From: Pseudomonas faucium
GTDB taxonomy: Bacteria > Pseudomonadota > Gammaproteobacteria > Pseudomonadales > Pseudomonadaceae
Length of the DNA stretch: 64,000 bases
Assembly: GCF_021602585.1 (NCBI RefSeq)
Contig: NZ_BQIP01000025.1
Span: forward strand, 26,993-90,992
Direction: 5' to 3'
Numbering within the stretch: position 1 is the first letter of the stretch; the number at the start of each line of letters is the position of its first letter. Both the position numbers and the translations under genes were made by a program. Below are positions 16,763 through 25,743 of the stretch, in pieces. The notes under the pieces were generated by a model. The model saw only the letters and a list, made by a program, of their open reading frames with translations. It was not told where the DNA came from and did not search any database.

Positions 16763-18280
16763 TCAATGCTCGGCGACCGGCGTTCGCTTGGGCGCCGCAT
16801 TGCCATGCTCGTCCAGTTCCATGACTGGCACTTCGTTGCCATCGGCATCGAACAGCTTGCCATCCTTGAAGTAGTCGCCATCGCGCAGCTCCGAGATGTC
16901 CGAGTACTGGATGGTGCGCTCGTAGGCGGCGGCGAACACCGACTGCTGGTCCGAGTTGCCGGTGGTGAAGTGGTTGAAGATCAGGTTCAGCAGGATGGCC
17001 ATGATCGCCGAAGAGCTGATACCGGAGTGGAAGATGGTCTCGAACCAGCTTGGGAACTGGTGGTAGAAGGTCGGCGCGGCAATCGGGATCATGCCGAAGC
17101 CCAGCGAGGCGGCGACGATGATCAGGTTGACGTTGTTCTTGTAGTTGACCTTCGACAGGGTGCGGATACCGCTGGCCGCCACCGTGCCGAACAGCACGAT
17201 GCCTGCGCCGCCCAGTACCGGCGTGGGTACCGCGGCAATCACCCGGCCCATCACCGGCAGCAGGCCGAGCACCACCAGGATCACGCCACCGGTGGCCACC
17301 ACATAGCGGCTCTTGACCCCGGTCACGGCCACCAGGCCGACGTTCTGGGCGAAGGCGCTCTGGGTGAAGGAGCCGAAGATCGGCGCCAGGATGCTCGACG
17401 CCATGTCGGCACGCAGGCCGTTGCCCAGGCGCTTGGAGTCGACCTTGGTGTCGATGATCTCACCCACCGCGAGGATGTCGGCCGAGGTTTCCACCAGGGT
17501 CACCATGATCACGATGCACATCGACAGGATCGCGGCGATGTGGAAGGTCGGCATGCCGAAGTGGAACGGCGTGGGGAAGGCGAACATCGGGCCTTCGGCG
17601 ACCTTGCTGAAGTCGGTCATGCCCAGCGCCCAGGCAATCAGGGTACCGATGACCATGGCCAGGAGGATCGACAGCCGCGAAATGGTCGCGCTGCCCAGCT
17701 TGCTCAGCAGCAGCACGATGGCGAAGGTCAGCCCTGCCAGGCCGATGTTGGCCACGCTGCCGAACTCCGGCGATGCGCTGTTGCCCCCCATCACCCAGCG
17801 TGCGGCCACGGGCATCAGGGTCAGGCCGATGGTGGTGATGACGATGCCGGTCACCAGCGGCGGGAAGAACTTGGTGATGCGCGAGAACACCGGGGTAATC
17901 AGGAAGCCGATCAACGAGGCCGCCATGACCGCACCCAGCACGCCGGGGAGGCCACCACCGCCCTCGCTGCTGAGAATCGCACCCATGGTCGCAACGCCTG
18001 CGAACGACACGCCTTGTACCAACGGCAACTGGCAACCGAAGAACGGCAGGCCCAGCGTCTGCAGCAGCGTGGCCAGGCCGCCGGCAAACAGCGAAGCTGC
18101 GATCAGCATGCCGATTTCGGCACCGTTCAGGCCGGCGGCCTGCCCGAGAATCAAGGGTACCGCGACGATCCCGCCATACATGGTCAGCACGTGCTGCAGA
18201 CCATATGCCAGGTTGGCACCAAGGCCGAGGTTTTCGTCCTCGGGGCGCTTGGCGGGAGACGTGCTAGGGGACGTAGTCAT
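16763..18280 (-). CDS. NCS2-family xanthine/uracil permease
   Basis: A 505-residue inner-membrane symporter with about 12-14 hydrophobic segments. NLAYGLQHVLTMYGGIVAVPLILG, the QNVGLVAVTGVKSRYVV helix (the QNxGxxxxTxxxSR signature of the NAT family) and a long hydrophilic C-terminal tail are typical of XanP/UacT-type carriers for xanthine, uric acid or uracil. The specificity is not readable. It differs from the AzgA-type permease at 5946-7241, so the window encodes two distinct nucleobase importers. A 12-bp palindrome and an A-rich motif lie upstream; a T-run terminator follows. Confidence 0.9.
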   Translation of the reverse strand: MTTSPSTSPAKRPEDENLGLGANLAYGLQHVLTMYGGIVAVPLILGQAAGLNGAEIGMLIAASLFAGGLATLLQTLGLPFFGCQLPLVQGVSFAGVATMGAILSSEGGGGLPGVLGAVMAASLIGFLITPVFSRITKFFPPLVTGIVITTIGLTLMPVAARWVMGGNSASPEFGSVANIGLAGLTFAIVLLLSKLGSATISRLSILLAMVIGTLIAWALGMTDFSKVAEGPMFAFPTPFHFGMPTFHIAAILSMCIVIMVTLVETSADILAVGEIIDTKVDSKRLGNGLRADMASSILAPIFGSFTQSAFAQNVGLVAVTGVKSRYVVATGGVILVVLGLLPVMGRVIAAVPTPVLGGAGIVLFGTVAASGIRTLSKVNYKNNVNLIIVAASLGFGMIPIAAPTFYHQFPSWFETIFHSGISSSAIMAILLNLIFNHFTTGNSDQQSVFAAAYERTIQYSDISELRDGDYFKDGKLFDADGNEVPVMELDEHGNAAPKRTPVAEH

Positions 18281-18296
18281 TGAGCAGGCTCTCTGT

Positions 18297-18304
18297 TTAT
18301 TGTT
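18297..18304 (-). promoter_or_regulatory. AANAANAA (Hfq/Crc-type) motif in the permease leader
   Basis: AACAATAA on the minus strand, 17-24 nt before the start codon and just ahead of the GAGAG ribosome site. It matches the AANAANAA motif recognised by Hfq with Crc in pseudomonads. Confidence 0.4.
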
Positions 18305-18347
18305 GTGCCGCTACTGTAGACACTTCCTACAAATGATTGCTACAAGA

Positions 18348-18359
18348 ATTGTATACAAT
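18348..18359. promoter_or_regulatory. 12-bp palindrome upstream of the permease gene
   Basis: ATTGTATACAAT is a perfect palindrome 68-79 nt before the permease start. Its TNGTNNACNA core resembles operators of GntR/FadR-family repressors. A related but imperfect TGTGTACA lies at about 18454-18461. No GntR gene is adjacent. Confidence 0.45.
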
Positions 18360-18543
18360 ATTTTGATCGGAGCGCGCACAGGCAGCGTTGCGGTGTGGCC
18401 TGAACCGCAATGCAGATCGCGTACCAAGTCGCTGAAAGCTGTGCTAGAGGGCTGTGTACAAAGTGCTGCTACCCAGGCTTAAAGCTGTCTGGGTAGACAG
18501 GAAACGCAAGGTGGGAAAGCTATTAGCTAGCTAAGACATTCCA

Positions 18544-18906
18544 TTATTCGATCAGTTGGCGCAGCTCACGCATCATTTCGGTGCTGTCGGCCACGTTCAA
18601 TTCCACAAGACGGTGCAAGTGGCACATCGACTCGATGTCGATGTAGAGGCAGACGAAGCCCAGCCGGGTGGGCTCTTCATGGCGCAGTTCCACCTGCATC
18701 TGCACCCGCACGGCGCGGTCGAGGTGGATGATCGCATCGAAGTCCTGGCTCAGGTCGGCGTCCCATGGCCTGGGGCACTCGACCAACAGGCCCTTGAGCG
18801 ACAGATCAAGCAGTTTTACCGGCCAGCGGCGGTCGCCCTGGCGCAGTTCGGTGGGGGCGTCGAAGTCGATGCGCTGGAAGCGCCTGCGTTCGTCGTGATC
18901 GCTCAT
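18544..18906 (-). CDS. PilZ-domain protein (predicted c-di-GMP receptor)
   Basis: A single-domain 120-residue cytosolic protein. Both cyclic-di-GMP-binding motifs are present near the N-terminus: RRFQR (RxxxR type) and DLSLKG (D/N-x-S-x-x-G), separated by about 22 residues. The protein therefore probably binds c-di-GMP; its partner is unknown. I use the ATG at 18906 because GAGGA is 7 nt upstream; an in-frame ATG 21 nt earlier has poor spacing. It is divergent from cstA. The 263 nt on its left hold the permease regulatory sites. Confidence 0.85.
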   Translation of the reverse strand: MSDHDERRRFQRIDFDAPTELRQGDRRWPVKLLDLSLKGLLVECPRPWDADLSQDFDAIIHLDRAVRVQMQVELRHEEPTRLGFVCLYIDIESMCHLHRLVELNVADSTEMMRELRQLIE

Positions 18907-19070
18907 GGGCGGGTCCTCGGGTGACATCCTGACTATAGTTAGTGGGTATGTGCATCAGGTACCGCAATCTGGCCGCAGAGGCTCTAGTCCAAAGCAAGTG
19001 TGGCAATGCGCGATGACTCGCCCTAGACTCGATGGGCGGTCTTTTCCAATCCACCAGCTGGAAGTAAACC

Positions 19071-21137
19071 ATGAACAACAATAATAGCCTGCTACGCCAC
19101 ATTCCGTGGCTGGCGCTGGCAGTCATAGGGGCTTGCGCGCTGGGTGTGGTTGCCCTGCGTCGCGGCGAGGCGATCAACGCCTTGTGGATCGTGGTCGCGT
19201 CGGTCGCCATCTACCTGGTCGCCTATCGTTACTACAGCCTGTTCATCGCCACCAAGGTGATGCAACTGGACCCACGTCGAGCTACCCCTGCGGTGCTCAA
19301 CAACGACGGCCTGGACTACGTCCCGACCAACAAGCACATTCTTTTCGGTCACCACTTCGCCGCCATCGCCGGCGCCGGCCCGCTGGTCGGCCCGGTACTC
19401 GCCGCGCAGATGGGCTACCTGCCCGGCACGCTGTGGCTGATCGCCGGCGTGGTGCTGGCCGGTGCGGTACAGGACTTCATGGTCCTGTTCCTGTCCACCC
19501 GCCGCAACGGCCGCTCGCTGGGCGACATGGTGCGCGAGGAGATGGGCCGCATCCCGGGCACCATCGCCCTGTTCGGCTGCTTCCTGATCATGATCATCAT
19601 CCTCGCGGTGCTGGCGCTGATCGTGGTCAAGGCCCTGGCCGAGAGCCCATGGGGCATGTTCACGGTGATGGCGACCATCCCGATCGCGATGTTCATGGGC
19701 ATCTACATGCGCTATATCCGCCCGGGCCGCATCGGCGAGATCTCGGTGGTCGGCGTGCTGCTGCTGCTGGGGTCGATCTGGCTGGGGGGCCAGATTGCCG
19801 CAGATCCGGTCTGGGGCCCGGCATTTACCTTCACCGGCGTGCAGATCACCTGGATGCTGGTGGGCTACGGTTTCGTTGCCGCCGTGCTGCCGGTCTGGCT
19901 GGTGCTGGCGCCGCGTGACTACCTGTCGACCTTCCTCAAGATCGGTACCATCATTGCTTTGGCCATCGGCATCCTGGTAACCATGCCCGAGCTGAAAATG
20001 CCGGCGCTGACCCAGTTCACCGACGGCACCGGCCCGGTCTGGAAGGGCACCCTGTTCCCGTTCCTGTTCATCACCATCGCCTGTGGTGCGGTGTCCGGCT
20101 TCCACGCGCTGATCTCCTCGGGCACCACGCCCAAGCTGCTCGACAACGAAGCCAACGCCCGCTACATCGGCTACGGCGGCATGCTGATGGAATCGTTCGT
20201 CGCCATCATGGCCATGGTCGCCGCCTCGGTGATCGAGCCGGGCGTGTACTTCGCCATGAACAGCCCGGCCGCGGTGGTCGGTGCCGACGTGGCCTCGGTG
20301 GCGCAGACGGTCAGCAGCTGGGGCTTTTTGATCACCCCGGAGCAGCTCGAAGCGGTCGCCCGCGACATCGGCGAGCACACCATCCTCGCCCGCGCCGGTG
20401 GCGCACCCACCCTTGCGGTAGGTATCGCGCAGATCCTGCACCAGGTGCTGCCGGGTGAGAACACCATGGCCTTCTGGTACCACTTCGCGATCCTGTTCGA
20501 GGCGCTGTTCATCCTCACCGCGGTGGACGCCGGTACCCGTGCCGGGCGCTTCATGCTGCAGGACCTGCTGGGCAGCTTCGTGCCGGCCCTCAAGCGCACC
20601 GAGTCGTGGACCGCCAACCTGATCGGCACTGCCGGCTGCGTGGCACTGTGGGGTTACCTGCTGTACCAGGGCGTGATCGACCCGCTGGGTGGCATCAACA
20701 CCTTGTGGCCGCTGTTCGGCATCTCCAACCAGATGCTGGCCGGTATCGCTCTGATGCTCGGCACCGTGGTGCTGATCAAGATGAAGCGCCAGCGCTATGT
20801 CTGGGTCACCCTGCTGCCGGCCGTGTGGCTGCTGATCTGCACCACCACCGCAGGCCTGATCAAGCTGTTCGACCCGAACCCGGCCGTTGGCTTCCTGGCC
20901 CTGGCCAAGAAGTACAGCACCGCGCTGGACGCCGGCCAAGTGCTGGCCCCGGCCAAGGACATCGGGCAGATGCAGCACGTGATCTTCAACGCCTACACCA
21001 ACGCCGGCCTGACCGTGCTGTTCCTGTTGGTGGTGTTCAGCGTGCTGTTCTTCGCCGTCAAGGTCGGCTACGCCGCCCTCGGCCGCAAGGAACGCACCGA
21101 CAAGGAAACCCCGTTCCAGGCTCTGCCTGACGCTTGA
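19071..21137 (+). CDS. cstA: Carbon starvation protein CstA (pyruvate/peptide transporter family)
   Basis: A 688-residue inner-membrane protein with about 16-18 hydrophobic segments. [37 protein letters not shown] near the N-terminus is the diagnostic CstA signature. E. coli members (CstA, BtsT) carry pyruvate and are linked to peptide use under starvation. The A-rich codons 2-5 form an AANAANAA motif on top of the start region, suggesting Hfq/Crc control. The ribosome site is GGAAG. ybdD follows after 13 nt and is the usual small partner. Confidence 0.95.
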   Translation: MNNNNSLLRHIPWLALAVIGACALGVVALRRGEAINALWIVVASVAIYLVAYRYYSLFIATKVMQLDPRRATPAVLNNDGLDYVPTNKHILFGHHFAAIAGAGPLVGPVLAAQMGYLPGTLWLIAGVVLAGAVQDFMVLFLSTRRNGRSLGDMVREEMGRIPGTIALFGCFLIMIIILAVLALIVVKALAESPWGMFTVMATIPIAMFMGIYMRYIRPGRIGEISVVGVLLLLGSIWLGGQIAADPVWGPAFTFTGVQITWMLVGYGFVAAVLPVWLVLAPRDYLSTFLKIGTIIALAIGILVTMPELKMPALTQFTDGTGPVWKGTLFPFLFITIACGAVSGFHALISSGTTPKLLDNEANARYIGYGGMLMESFVAIMAMVAASVIEPGVYFAMNSPAAVVGADVASVAQTVSSWGFLITPEQLEAVARDIGEHTILARAGGAPTLAVGIAQILHQVLPGENTMAFWYHFAILFEALFILTAVDAGTRAGRFMLQDLLGSFVPALKRTESWTANLIGTAGCVALWGYLLYQGVIDPLGGINTLWPLFGISNQMLAGIALMLGTVVLIKMKRQRYVWVTLLPAVWLLICTTTAGLIKLFDPNPAVGFLALAKKYSTALDAGQVLAPAKDIGQMQHVIFNAYTNAGLTVLFLLVVFSVLFFAVKVGYAALGRKERTDKETPFQALPDA
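19074..19081 (+). promoter_or_regulatory. AANAANAA (Hfq/Crc-type) motif on the cstA start region
   Basis: AACAACAA followed by TAATA, directly after the cstA ATG. Binding of Hfq/Crc here would block translation initiation. Confidence 0.5.
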
Positions 21138-21150
21138 GAGGACTGCTGCG

Positions 21151-21348
21151 ATGTTCAACGACCTGGGTCGACTGGGTAAGTACCTGGGGCAGGCAGCCCG
21201 CCTGATGGTCGGCATGCCCGACTACGACAACTATGTCGAACACATGCAGACCAAGCACCCGGACAAGCCGGTGATGAGCTACGAGGCGTTCTTCCGCGAA
21301 CGCCAGGAAGCGCGCTACGGCGGCAAGTCCGGGCCCAAGTGCTGTTGA
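21151..21348 (+). CDS. ybdD: YbdD/YjiX family small protein
   Basis: A 65-residue protein ([32 protein letters not shown]...) matching the YbdD/YjiX (DUF466) family, including [10 protein letters not shown], the ARYG element and the Cys pair at the very C-terminus (KCC). Such proteins are encoded right after cstA/btsT genes and are thought to assist the transporter. GAGAGGA precedes the ATG. An inverted REP pair follows. Confidence 0.92.
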   Translation: MFNDLGRLGKYLGQAARLMVGMPDYDNYVEHMQTKHPDKPVMSYEAFFRERQEARYGGKSGPKCC

Positions 21349-21368
21349 ACCTCTAGCTTGCCTGCCCC

Positions 21369-21462
21369 GGCCCCATCGCCGGCAAGCCGGCTCCCACAGA
21401 CACCCCGCAAGCCTTGAGGGCTGCGAGCAACCTGTGGGAGCCGGCTTGCCGGCGATGGGGCC
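21369..21462. repeat. Inverted REP pair between ybdD and the CobW gene
   Basis: An approximately 30-nt arm beginning GGCCCCATCGCCGGCAAGCC (21369-21398) is exactly reverse-complemented at 21433-21462. It lies between co-directional genes and probably marks the end of the cstA-ybdD transcript. Confidence 0.85.
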
Positions 21463-21492
21463 ACTGTTTTTTCCGCACAGGAGAATGCCTGC

Positions 21493-22470
21493 GTGCACAC
21501 ACCTATTCCCGTCACCGTCCTCACCGGCTTCCTGGGTGCCGGCAAGACCACCCTGCTCAAGTACATGCTCAAGGCCGAGCACGGCCTGAAGATCGCCGTG
21601 ATCGAAAATGAATTCAGCGAAGCCGGCATCGACAGCCAGCTGCTGGGCGACGAGCCGGTGCAGGTGATGACCCTGGCCAACGGCTGCGTGTGCTGCAGCA
21701 TCCATGGTGACCTGACCCGCGCCCTGTACCTGCTGCTCGAACGCCTGGATGCCGGCGAAATCGCCTTCGACCGCCTGGTGATCGAGTGCACCGGCCTTGC
21801 CGACCCGGCGCCGGTGGCGCAAACCTTCTTCATCGACGAAACGTTGCGCGAGCGCTACATCCTCGACGGCATCATCACCCTGGTGGACGCCGCCCATGCC
21901 GAGCTGCACCTGGCCCAGGCCATCGCCCAGGCCCAGGTCGGTTTCGCCGATCGCCTGCTGCTGAGCAAGACCGACCTGGTCGAGCCGGCGGCGGTGGCGG
22001 CGCTGCAGGAGCGCCTGGGGCGGATCAATGGCCGGGCGGCCATCCGCGTTGTCGAGCAAGGCCGCATCGACCTGGCCGAACTGCTCGATGTGCGTGGTTT
22101 CAACCTCAACCCCGACCTGGGCGCCAACCTCAAGCCGGGCCTGCGCCCGGTGCTCAAGCCCGCCACGCCAGACCGCATCTCGACCCTGGTGCTGCGCACT
22201 GAAACCCCGCTGGACATCGACCGCCTCAGCGACTTCATGAACGAGCTGCTGGAAACCCACGGCACGCAACTGCTGCGCTACAAGGGCGTGCTCAACATTG
22301 CCGGCGAAGACCGCCGCCTGGTGTTCCAGGGTGTGCTCAAGCTCTACGGCTTCGACTGGGACGCCGAGTGGGCCGAGGGCGAGGCGCGTGAAAGCGTGAT
22401 GGTGTTCATCGCCGATGAACTGCCCGAAGCTACGATTCGGGCTGGCTTCGAGGCGCTGGCTGAGGGTTGA
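21493..22470 (+). CDS. CobW/YjiA-family GTP-binding metallochaperone
   Basis: A 325-residue G3E GTPase: Walker A GFLGAGKTT at 12-20, the zinc-binding GCVCC (CxCC) motif, the IECTGLADP switch region, SKTD as the guanine-specificity motif, and a C-terminal CobW domain. Such proteins deliver zinc or cobalt to client enzymes. The start is GTG at 21493 with AGGAGA 8 nt upstream; a nearby ATG is out of frame. The last 41 nt overlap the 3' end of the MetF-like gene on the other strand. The client protein is unknown. Confidence 0.88.
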   Translation: MHTPIPVTVLTGFLGAGKTTLLKYMLKAEHGLKIAVIENEFSEAGIDSQLLGDEPVQVMTLANGCVCCSIHGDLTRALYLLLERLDAGEIAFDRLVIECTGLADPAPVAQTFFIDETLRERYILDGIITLVDAAHAELHLAQAIAQAQVGFADRLLLSKTDLVEPAAVAALQERLGRINGRAAIRVVEQGRIDLAELLDVRGFNLNPDLGANLKPGLRPVLKPATPDRISTLVLRTETPLDIDRLSDFMNELLETHGTQLLRYKGVLNIAGEDRRLVFQGVLKLYGFDWDAEWAEGEARESVMVFIADELPEATIRAGFEALAEG

Positions 22471-23917
22471 GCCGGGGTGTTGGCGAGGCCTCGAACCACT
22501 GTGGCCAGGAGCTGCGGTGGCGGCTTTCGACTTCGATGCACGGGATCAGCCGCTCGCTGAGCACGGCGGTCTGGCCCACGGCCTTGGCGGTGCGGTACTT
22601 GACGCTGTGGATGCACTCGCGGTCGCCAAACTCGCAGCGGTTCAGCGCGGTGCCACCGCACGGGCCGTTGGCCAGGCCCTTGGGGCAGGTTTCCGGGCAG
22701 ATGTACAAGGTGTCTTCCAGGCGGCAGCGGCCACAGGTATCGCAGCCCAGCAGCGGCCGCTTCACGCTGCGCTCCAGCCCGTGCAGCAACCGCGCTCCGC
22801 TGCCCGTGGCCCAAACGGGCCGGCGCACGGCCCAGCCGAATGCCTTGCTCAGCCAGTTGTGGCGGCTGAACAGCGCGGCGTGGGCGCCGTGCAGCAGGTG
22901 ATAGCGCAAGGTTTCCCCGGCCGAGGCCCTGACCACGGACTGGCCATCGCGCCAATCGGCTGCAGGTGGGTGGAATGTCACGGCGGGCAAGCCCGGCATC
23001 TGCCAGCTCTGGGCCCAGGCGGGTGCCCATTGCGCCAGTGACTGAACACGCGCCTGCCAGTGTTCCAGGCGCGCCTCCAGCGCCAGCAGTTGCTCCAGCG
23101 CGTGGATGCCCGACAGGTGCACCCCAGCGTAGCCCATCAGCTTGACCCCGATGATCTGCAGCGCCAGGCGATCGACGCTGCGTGCCTGGGCGAAGGCCTT
23201 GGACTCGGCCGCCTCGGCCTCGAGCAGCGCGCGCATCGACGGCGTGACGGTGACCCCGGCGACGTGGTCGAGCATCGCCGCGCGGCCGTGGGTCAGGCTC
23301 ATCAGGCAGGCCAGCAGCGGTCTTGGCGTGGCCTGGCGGCTCATCCAGTGCAACGCCTCCTGGTGTTTGCCGGCATCGAAACCCAATTGCAGGATGAGAA
23401 AATCGGCCCCCGCCGCGAGCTTTTTCTGCGCCTTGAGGTACTGCGCGCCGCCTTCTTCCTCGCGGTATTTGAACGGGTTGAGCGCCGCCCCGAGCAACCA
23501 GTGCGGGCAGGCCTGGCGGGCAATCTGCAGGGCGGCGACCGATTCCAGGTAGCGCACCGGGCGCTCGCCGGGCTGATGGCCGGGCAGGCGGTCGCCGCTG
23601 AGCAGCAGCAGTTGATCGAGGCCGGCGGCGTCCATGCGCTGCAATTGCGCAAGCAGGTGGTGGCGTTCGCGGTCCTTGCCGGAGAAGTGGGGCAGGGCGG
23701 GCAAAGGCGTGTCGAAGCTGGCGAGGGCGTCCAGTGGCGAGAGGTCCAGCGGGCTGGCGACGCGGTCGCCGATGGCCAGGGTCATGGGCCAGCCACACAG
23801 CTGCCCGCGGGCCATGATGGCTTGCATGGCGGCGAAGCGTTGCGCCGAAGGCTTGGGCACGAACTCCATGACGCAGACGAAGGTTTTATCGCGCAGCGCC
23901 GATTTCAGCAGGCTCAT
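22430..23917 (-). CDS. Methylenetetrahydrofolate reductase family protein with C-terminal Cys-rich domain
   Basis: A 495-residue protein. The N-terminal half is a MetF-like barrel (VMEFVPKPSAQRFAAM, LLLLSGDRLPGHQPGERP, LGAALNPFK, ADFLILQLGFDAGKHQEAL). The C-terminal half carries a Cys-rich segment (CDTCGRCRLEDTLYICPETCPKG, then GPCGG) like the MTHFR_C domain, which probably binds a metal or iron-sulfur cluster. That domain is absent from classical MetF, so this is likely a one-carbon enzyme outside methionine synthesis, perhaps linked to methyl-group disposal. The ATG at 23917 follows AGGTG weakly. It converges with the CobW gene, overlapping it by 41 nt. Confidence 0.85.
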   Translation of the reverse strand: MSLLKSALRDKTFVCVMEFVPKPSAQRFAAMQAIMARGQLCGWPMTLAIGDRVASPLDLSPLDALASFDTPLPALPHFSGKDRERHHLLAQLQRMDAAGLDQLLLLSGDRLPGHQPGERPVRYLESVAALQIARQACPHWLLGAALNPFKYREEEGGAQYLKAQKKLAAGADFLILQLGFDAGKHQEALHWMSRQATPRPLLACLMSLTHGRAAMLDHVAGVTVTPSMRALLEAEAAESKAFAQARSVDRLALQIIGVKLMGYAGVHLSGIHALEQLLALEARLEHWQARVQSLAQWAPAWAQSWQMPGLPAVTFHPPAADWRDGQSVVRASAGETLRYHLLHGAHAALFSRHNWLSKAFGWAVRRPVWATGSGARLLHGLERSVKRPLLGCDTCGRCRLEDTLYICPETCPKGLANGPCGGTALNRCEFGDRECIHSVKYRTAKAVGQTAVLSERLIPCIEVESRHRSSWPQWFEASPTPRLNPQPAPRSQPES

Positions 23918-24010
23918 GGCTGGGGCACCTGGATTGATCAGGGTGGCATTGTGCGACAGGTGGCGGCCCAGGTCATGCCTGCGGGCGCAGGCTGCTGCTC
24001 TGAATGAGAC

Positions 24011-24082
24011 ATCGCCGGCAAGCCGGCCCCCACAAGTATCGAACACTACAGGGGGCCATGTGGGAGCCGGCTTGCCGGCGAT
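24011..24082. repeat. Inverted REP pair between MetF-like and thiolase genes
   Basis: ATCGCCGGCAAGCCGGCCCC CACA (24011-24034) pairs with TGTGGGAGCCGGCTTGCCGG CGAT (24059-24082); one position is mismatched. Confidence 0.82.
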
Positions 24083-24106
24083 AGGGCCCCCACTATCGAA
24101 GAAAGA

Positions 24107-25285
24107 TCAGCGCTCGATCGCCAGCGCCACACCCTGGCCACCGCCAATGCACAGCGTGGCGAGCCCCTTGTGCACATCACGCTTGATCATTTCATGCAGC
24201 AGGGTCACCAGCACCCGACACCCGGAAGCACCAATCGGGTGGCCCAAAGCAATCGCCCCGCCATTGACGTTGACCCGTTCGGCATCCCACTCCAGCGCCT
24301 TACCCACCGCCAGTGCCTGGGCGGCAAAGGCTTCGTTGGCTTCGATCAGGTCGAGGTCGGCCAGTTGCCAGCCGGCCTTGTCCAGGCAGCGCTGGGTCGC
24401 CGATACCGGGCCGATGCCCATGATCGCCGGGTCGACGCCGGCGCTGGCATAGGCGGCGATCTTCGCCAGCACCGGCAGGCCCAGGGCCTTAGCCTTGCTT
24501 GCGCTCATCAGCAGCACCGCGGCGGCGCCGTCGTTGAGGCTGGAGGCGTTGCCGGCGGTAACGCTGCCGTCCTTCTTGAACGCCGGGCGCAGCTTGGCCA
24601 GGGCGTCGGCCGTGGTGCCCGGGCGCGGCTGTTCGTCACGCTCGAAGACCAGCGGCTCGCCTTTTTTCTGCGGCATCACGATCGGGGTGATCTCGTCCTT
24701 GAAACGGCCAGCCTCGATCGCGGCCACGGCTTTTTGCTGCGAAGCGGCGGCGAAGGCGTCCTGCTGCTCACGGCTGAGGCCGTATTTGTCCACCAGGTTT
24801 TCCGCGGTGATGCCCATGTGGTAGTCGTTGAAGGCATCCCACAGGCCATCGCTGATCATGCTGTCGACCAGCTGGCCATGGCCCATGCGCTGGCCGGTGC
24901 GTGCCGACGGCATCACGTAGGGCGCCAGGCTCATGTTCTCCTGGCCACCGGCAATCACCACCTCGGCGTCACCGCAGCGGATGGCCTGGGCAGCCAGGTG
25001 CAGGGCCTTGAGGCCCGAGCCGCAGACCTTGTTCAAGGTCAGCGCCGGCACGCTGTAGGGCAGGCCAGCCTTGATTGCAGCCTGGCGCGCGGGGTTCTGC
25101 CCGGCACCGGCGGTGAGCACCTGGCCGAGGATCACTTCATCGACCTGGGCCGGGTCCAACCCGGTCTGCTCCAGCAGGCGCTTGATCACGGCAGCGCCGA
25201 GGTCCACGGCAGGCACCGTGGCCAGGGCGCCCTGGAAGCTGCCGATGGCGGTGCGGGTTGCGGCGACGATGACCACGTCGTTCAT
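24107..25285 (-). CDS. Acetyl-CoA C-acetyltransferase (thiolase II, AtoB/PhaA type)
   Basis: A 392-residue biosynthetic-type thiolase joining or cleaving two acetyl-CoA units. The catalytic residues are present: acyl-carrying C88 (NKVCGSG), H349 (GHPIGASG) and C379 (CIGGGQG). The start is the ATG at 25285, where GGAGAACAACAAC combines a ribosome site with an AANAANAA motif; a longer in-frame extension to 25453 is not protein-like. It stands alone between REP elements and the PepSY gene, so its pathway (short-chain fatty acids, ketone bodies or amino acid breakdown) cannot be told from context. Confidence 0.93.
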   Translation of the reverse strand: MNDVVIVAATRTAIGSFQGALATVPAVDLGAAVIKRLLEQTGLDPAQVDEVILGQVLTAGAGQNPARQAAIKAGLPYSVPALTLNKVCGSGLKALHLAAQAIRCGDAEVVIAGGQENMSLAPYVMPSARTGQRMGHGQLVDSMISDGLWDAFNDYHMGITAENLVDKYGLSREQQDAFAAASQQKAVAAIEAGRFKDEITPIVMPQKKGEPLVFERDEQPRPGTTADALAKLRPAFKKDGSVTAGNASSLNDGAAAVLLMSASKAKALGLPVLAKIAAYASAGVDPAIMGIGPVSATQRCLDKAGWQLADLDLIEANEAFAAQALAVGKALEWDAERVNVNGGAIALGHPIGASGCRVLVTLLHEMIKRDVHKGLATLCIGGGQGVALAIER

Positions 25286-25286
25286 G

Positions 25287-25294
25287 TTGTTGTT
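25287..25294 (-). promoter_or_regulatory. AANAANAA (Hfq/Crc-type) motif at the thiolase start
   Basis: AACAACAA on the minus strand lies exactly between the GGAG ribosome site and the thiolase ATG, a classic place for Hfq/Crc repression. Confidence 0.5.
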
Positions 25295-25476
25295 CTCCGG
25301 GCAATGGGCGTAATGCCCCAGCATCGGTGGCTTTGGCTGATTTGTTAAGTTTGTTTTTCTTTGCCATTGATCGGGAAAGCAAATGAATGCCCCGACGCCA
25401 CGAGGCCACTGCCGGCCTCGTCTAAGCTGGAAACGTTCCGCCGCGTCTTTCAACCCACCGATTGGAGCACACCGCC

Positions 25477-25743
25477 ATGCGCATGCTGATTGCCGCCACC
25501 TTGCTGCTGGGTAGCAGTGCCGCCTTCGCCGCCACGCAATGCACCACCGCCGACAAGAGCACCTGGCAAAACCCGGAAAAATTCCAGGCCCAGCTCAAGG
25601 AGCAGGGCTACAAGATCAACAAGTTCCAGGTCACCAAGGGCAACTGCTACGAGATCTACGGGTTCGACAAGGAGGGCAAGAAGGTCGAGATCTACCATGA
25701 CCCGGTCTCGGGCAAGGCCGTCAAGACCGAATACCACAAATGA
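25477..25743 (+). CDS. Periplasmic PepSY-domain protein
   Basis: An 88-residue protein with a Sec signal peptide ([18 protein letters not shown], cleaved before ATQC) and a single small PepSY-type domain ([51 protein letters not shown]). Cys22 or so and the Cys in GNCYEI may form a disulfide. Its stop overlaps the start of a cytochrome b561 gene (ATGA), and PepSY proteins often accompany di-haem cytochromes b, so they probably act together in electron transfer at the membrane. The ATG at 25477 is preferred to an upstream TTG. Confidence 0.82.
   Translation: MRMLIAATLLLGSSAAFAATQCTTADKSTWQNPEKFQAQLKEQGYKINKFQVTKGNCYEIYGFDKEGKKVEIYHDPVSGKAVKTEYHK

Noticed and set aside
19092-21215. A 707-codon minus-strand frame opposite cstA
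   Set aside because: Antisense shadow of a real membrane protein gene; Asp/His/Gln-rich translation without motifs or a start signal.
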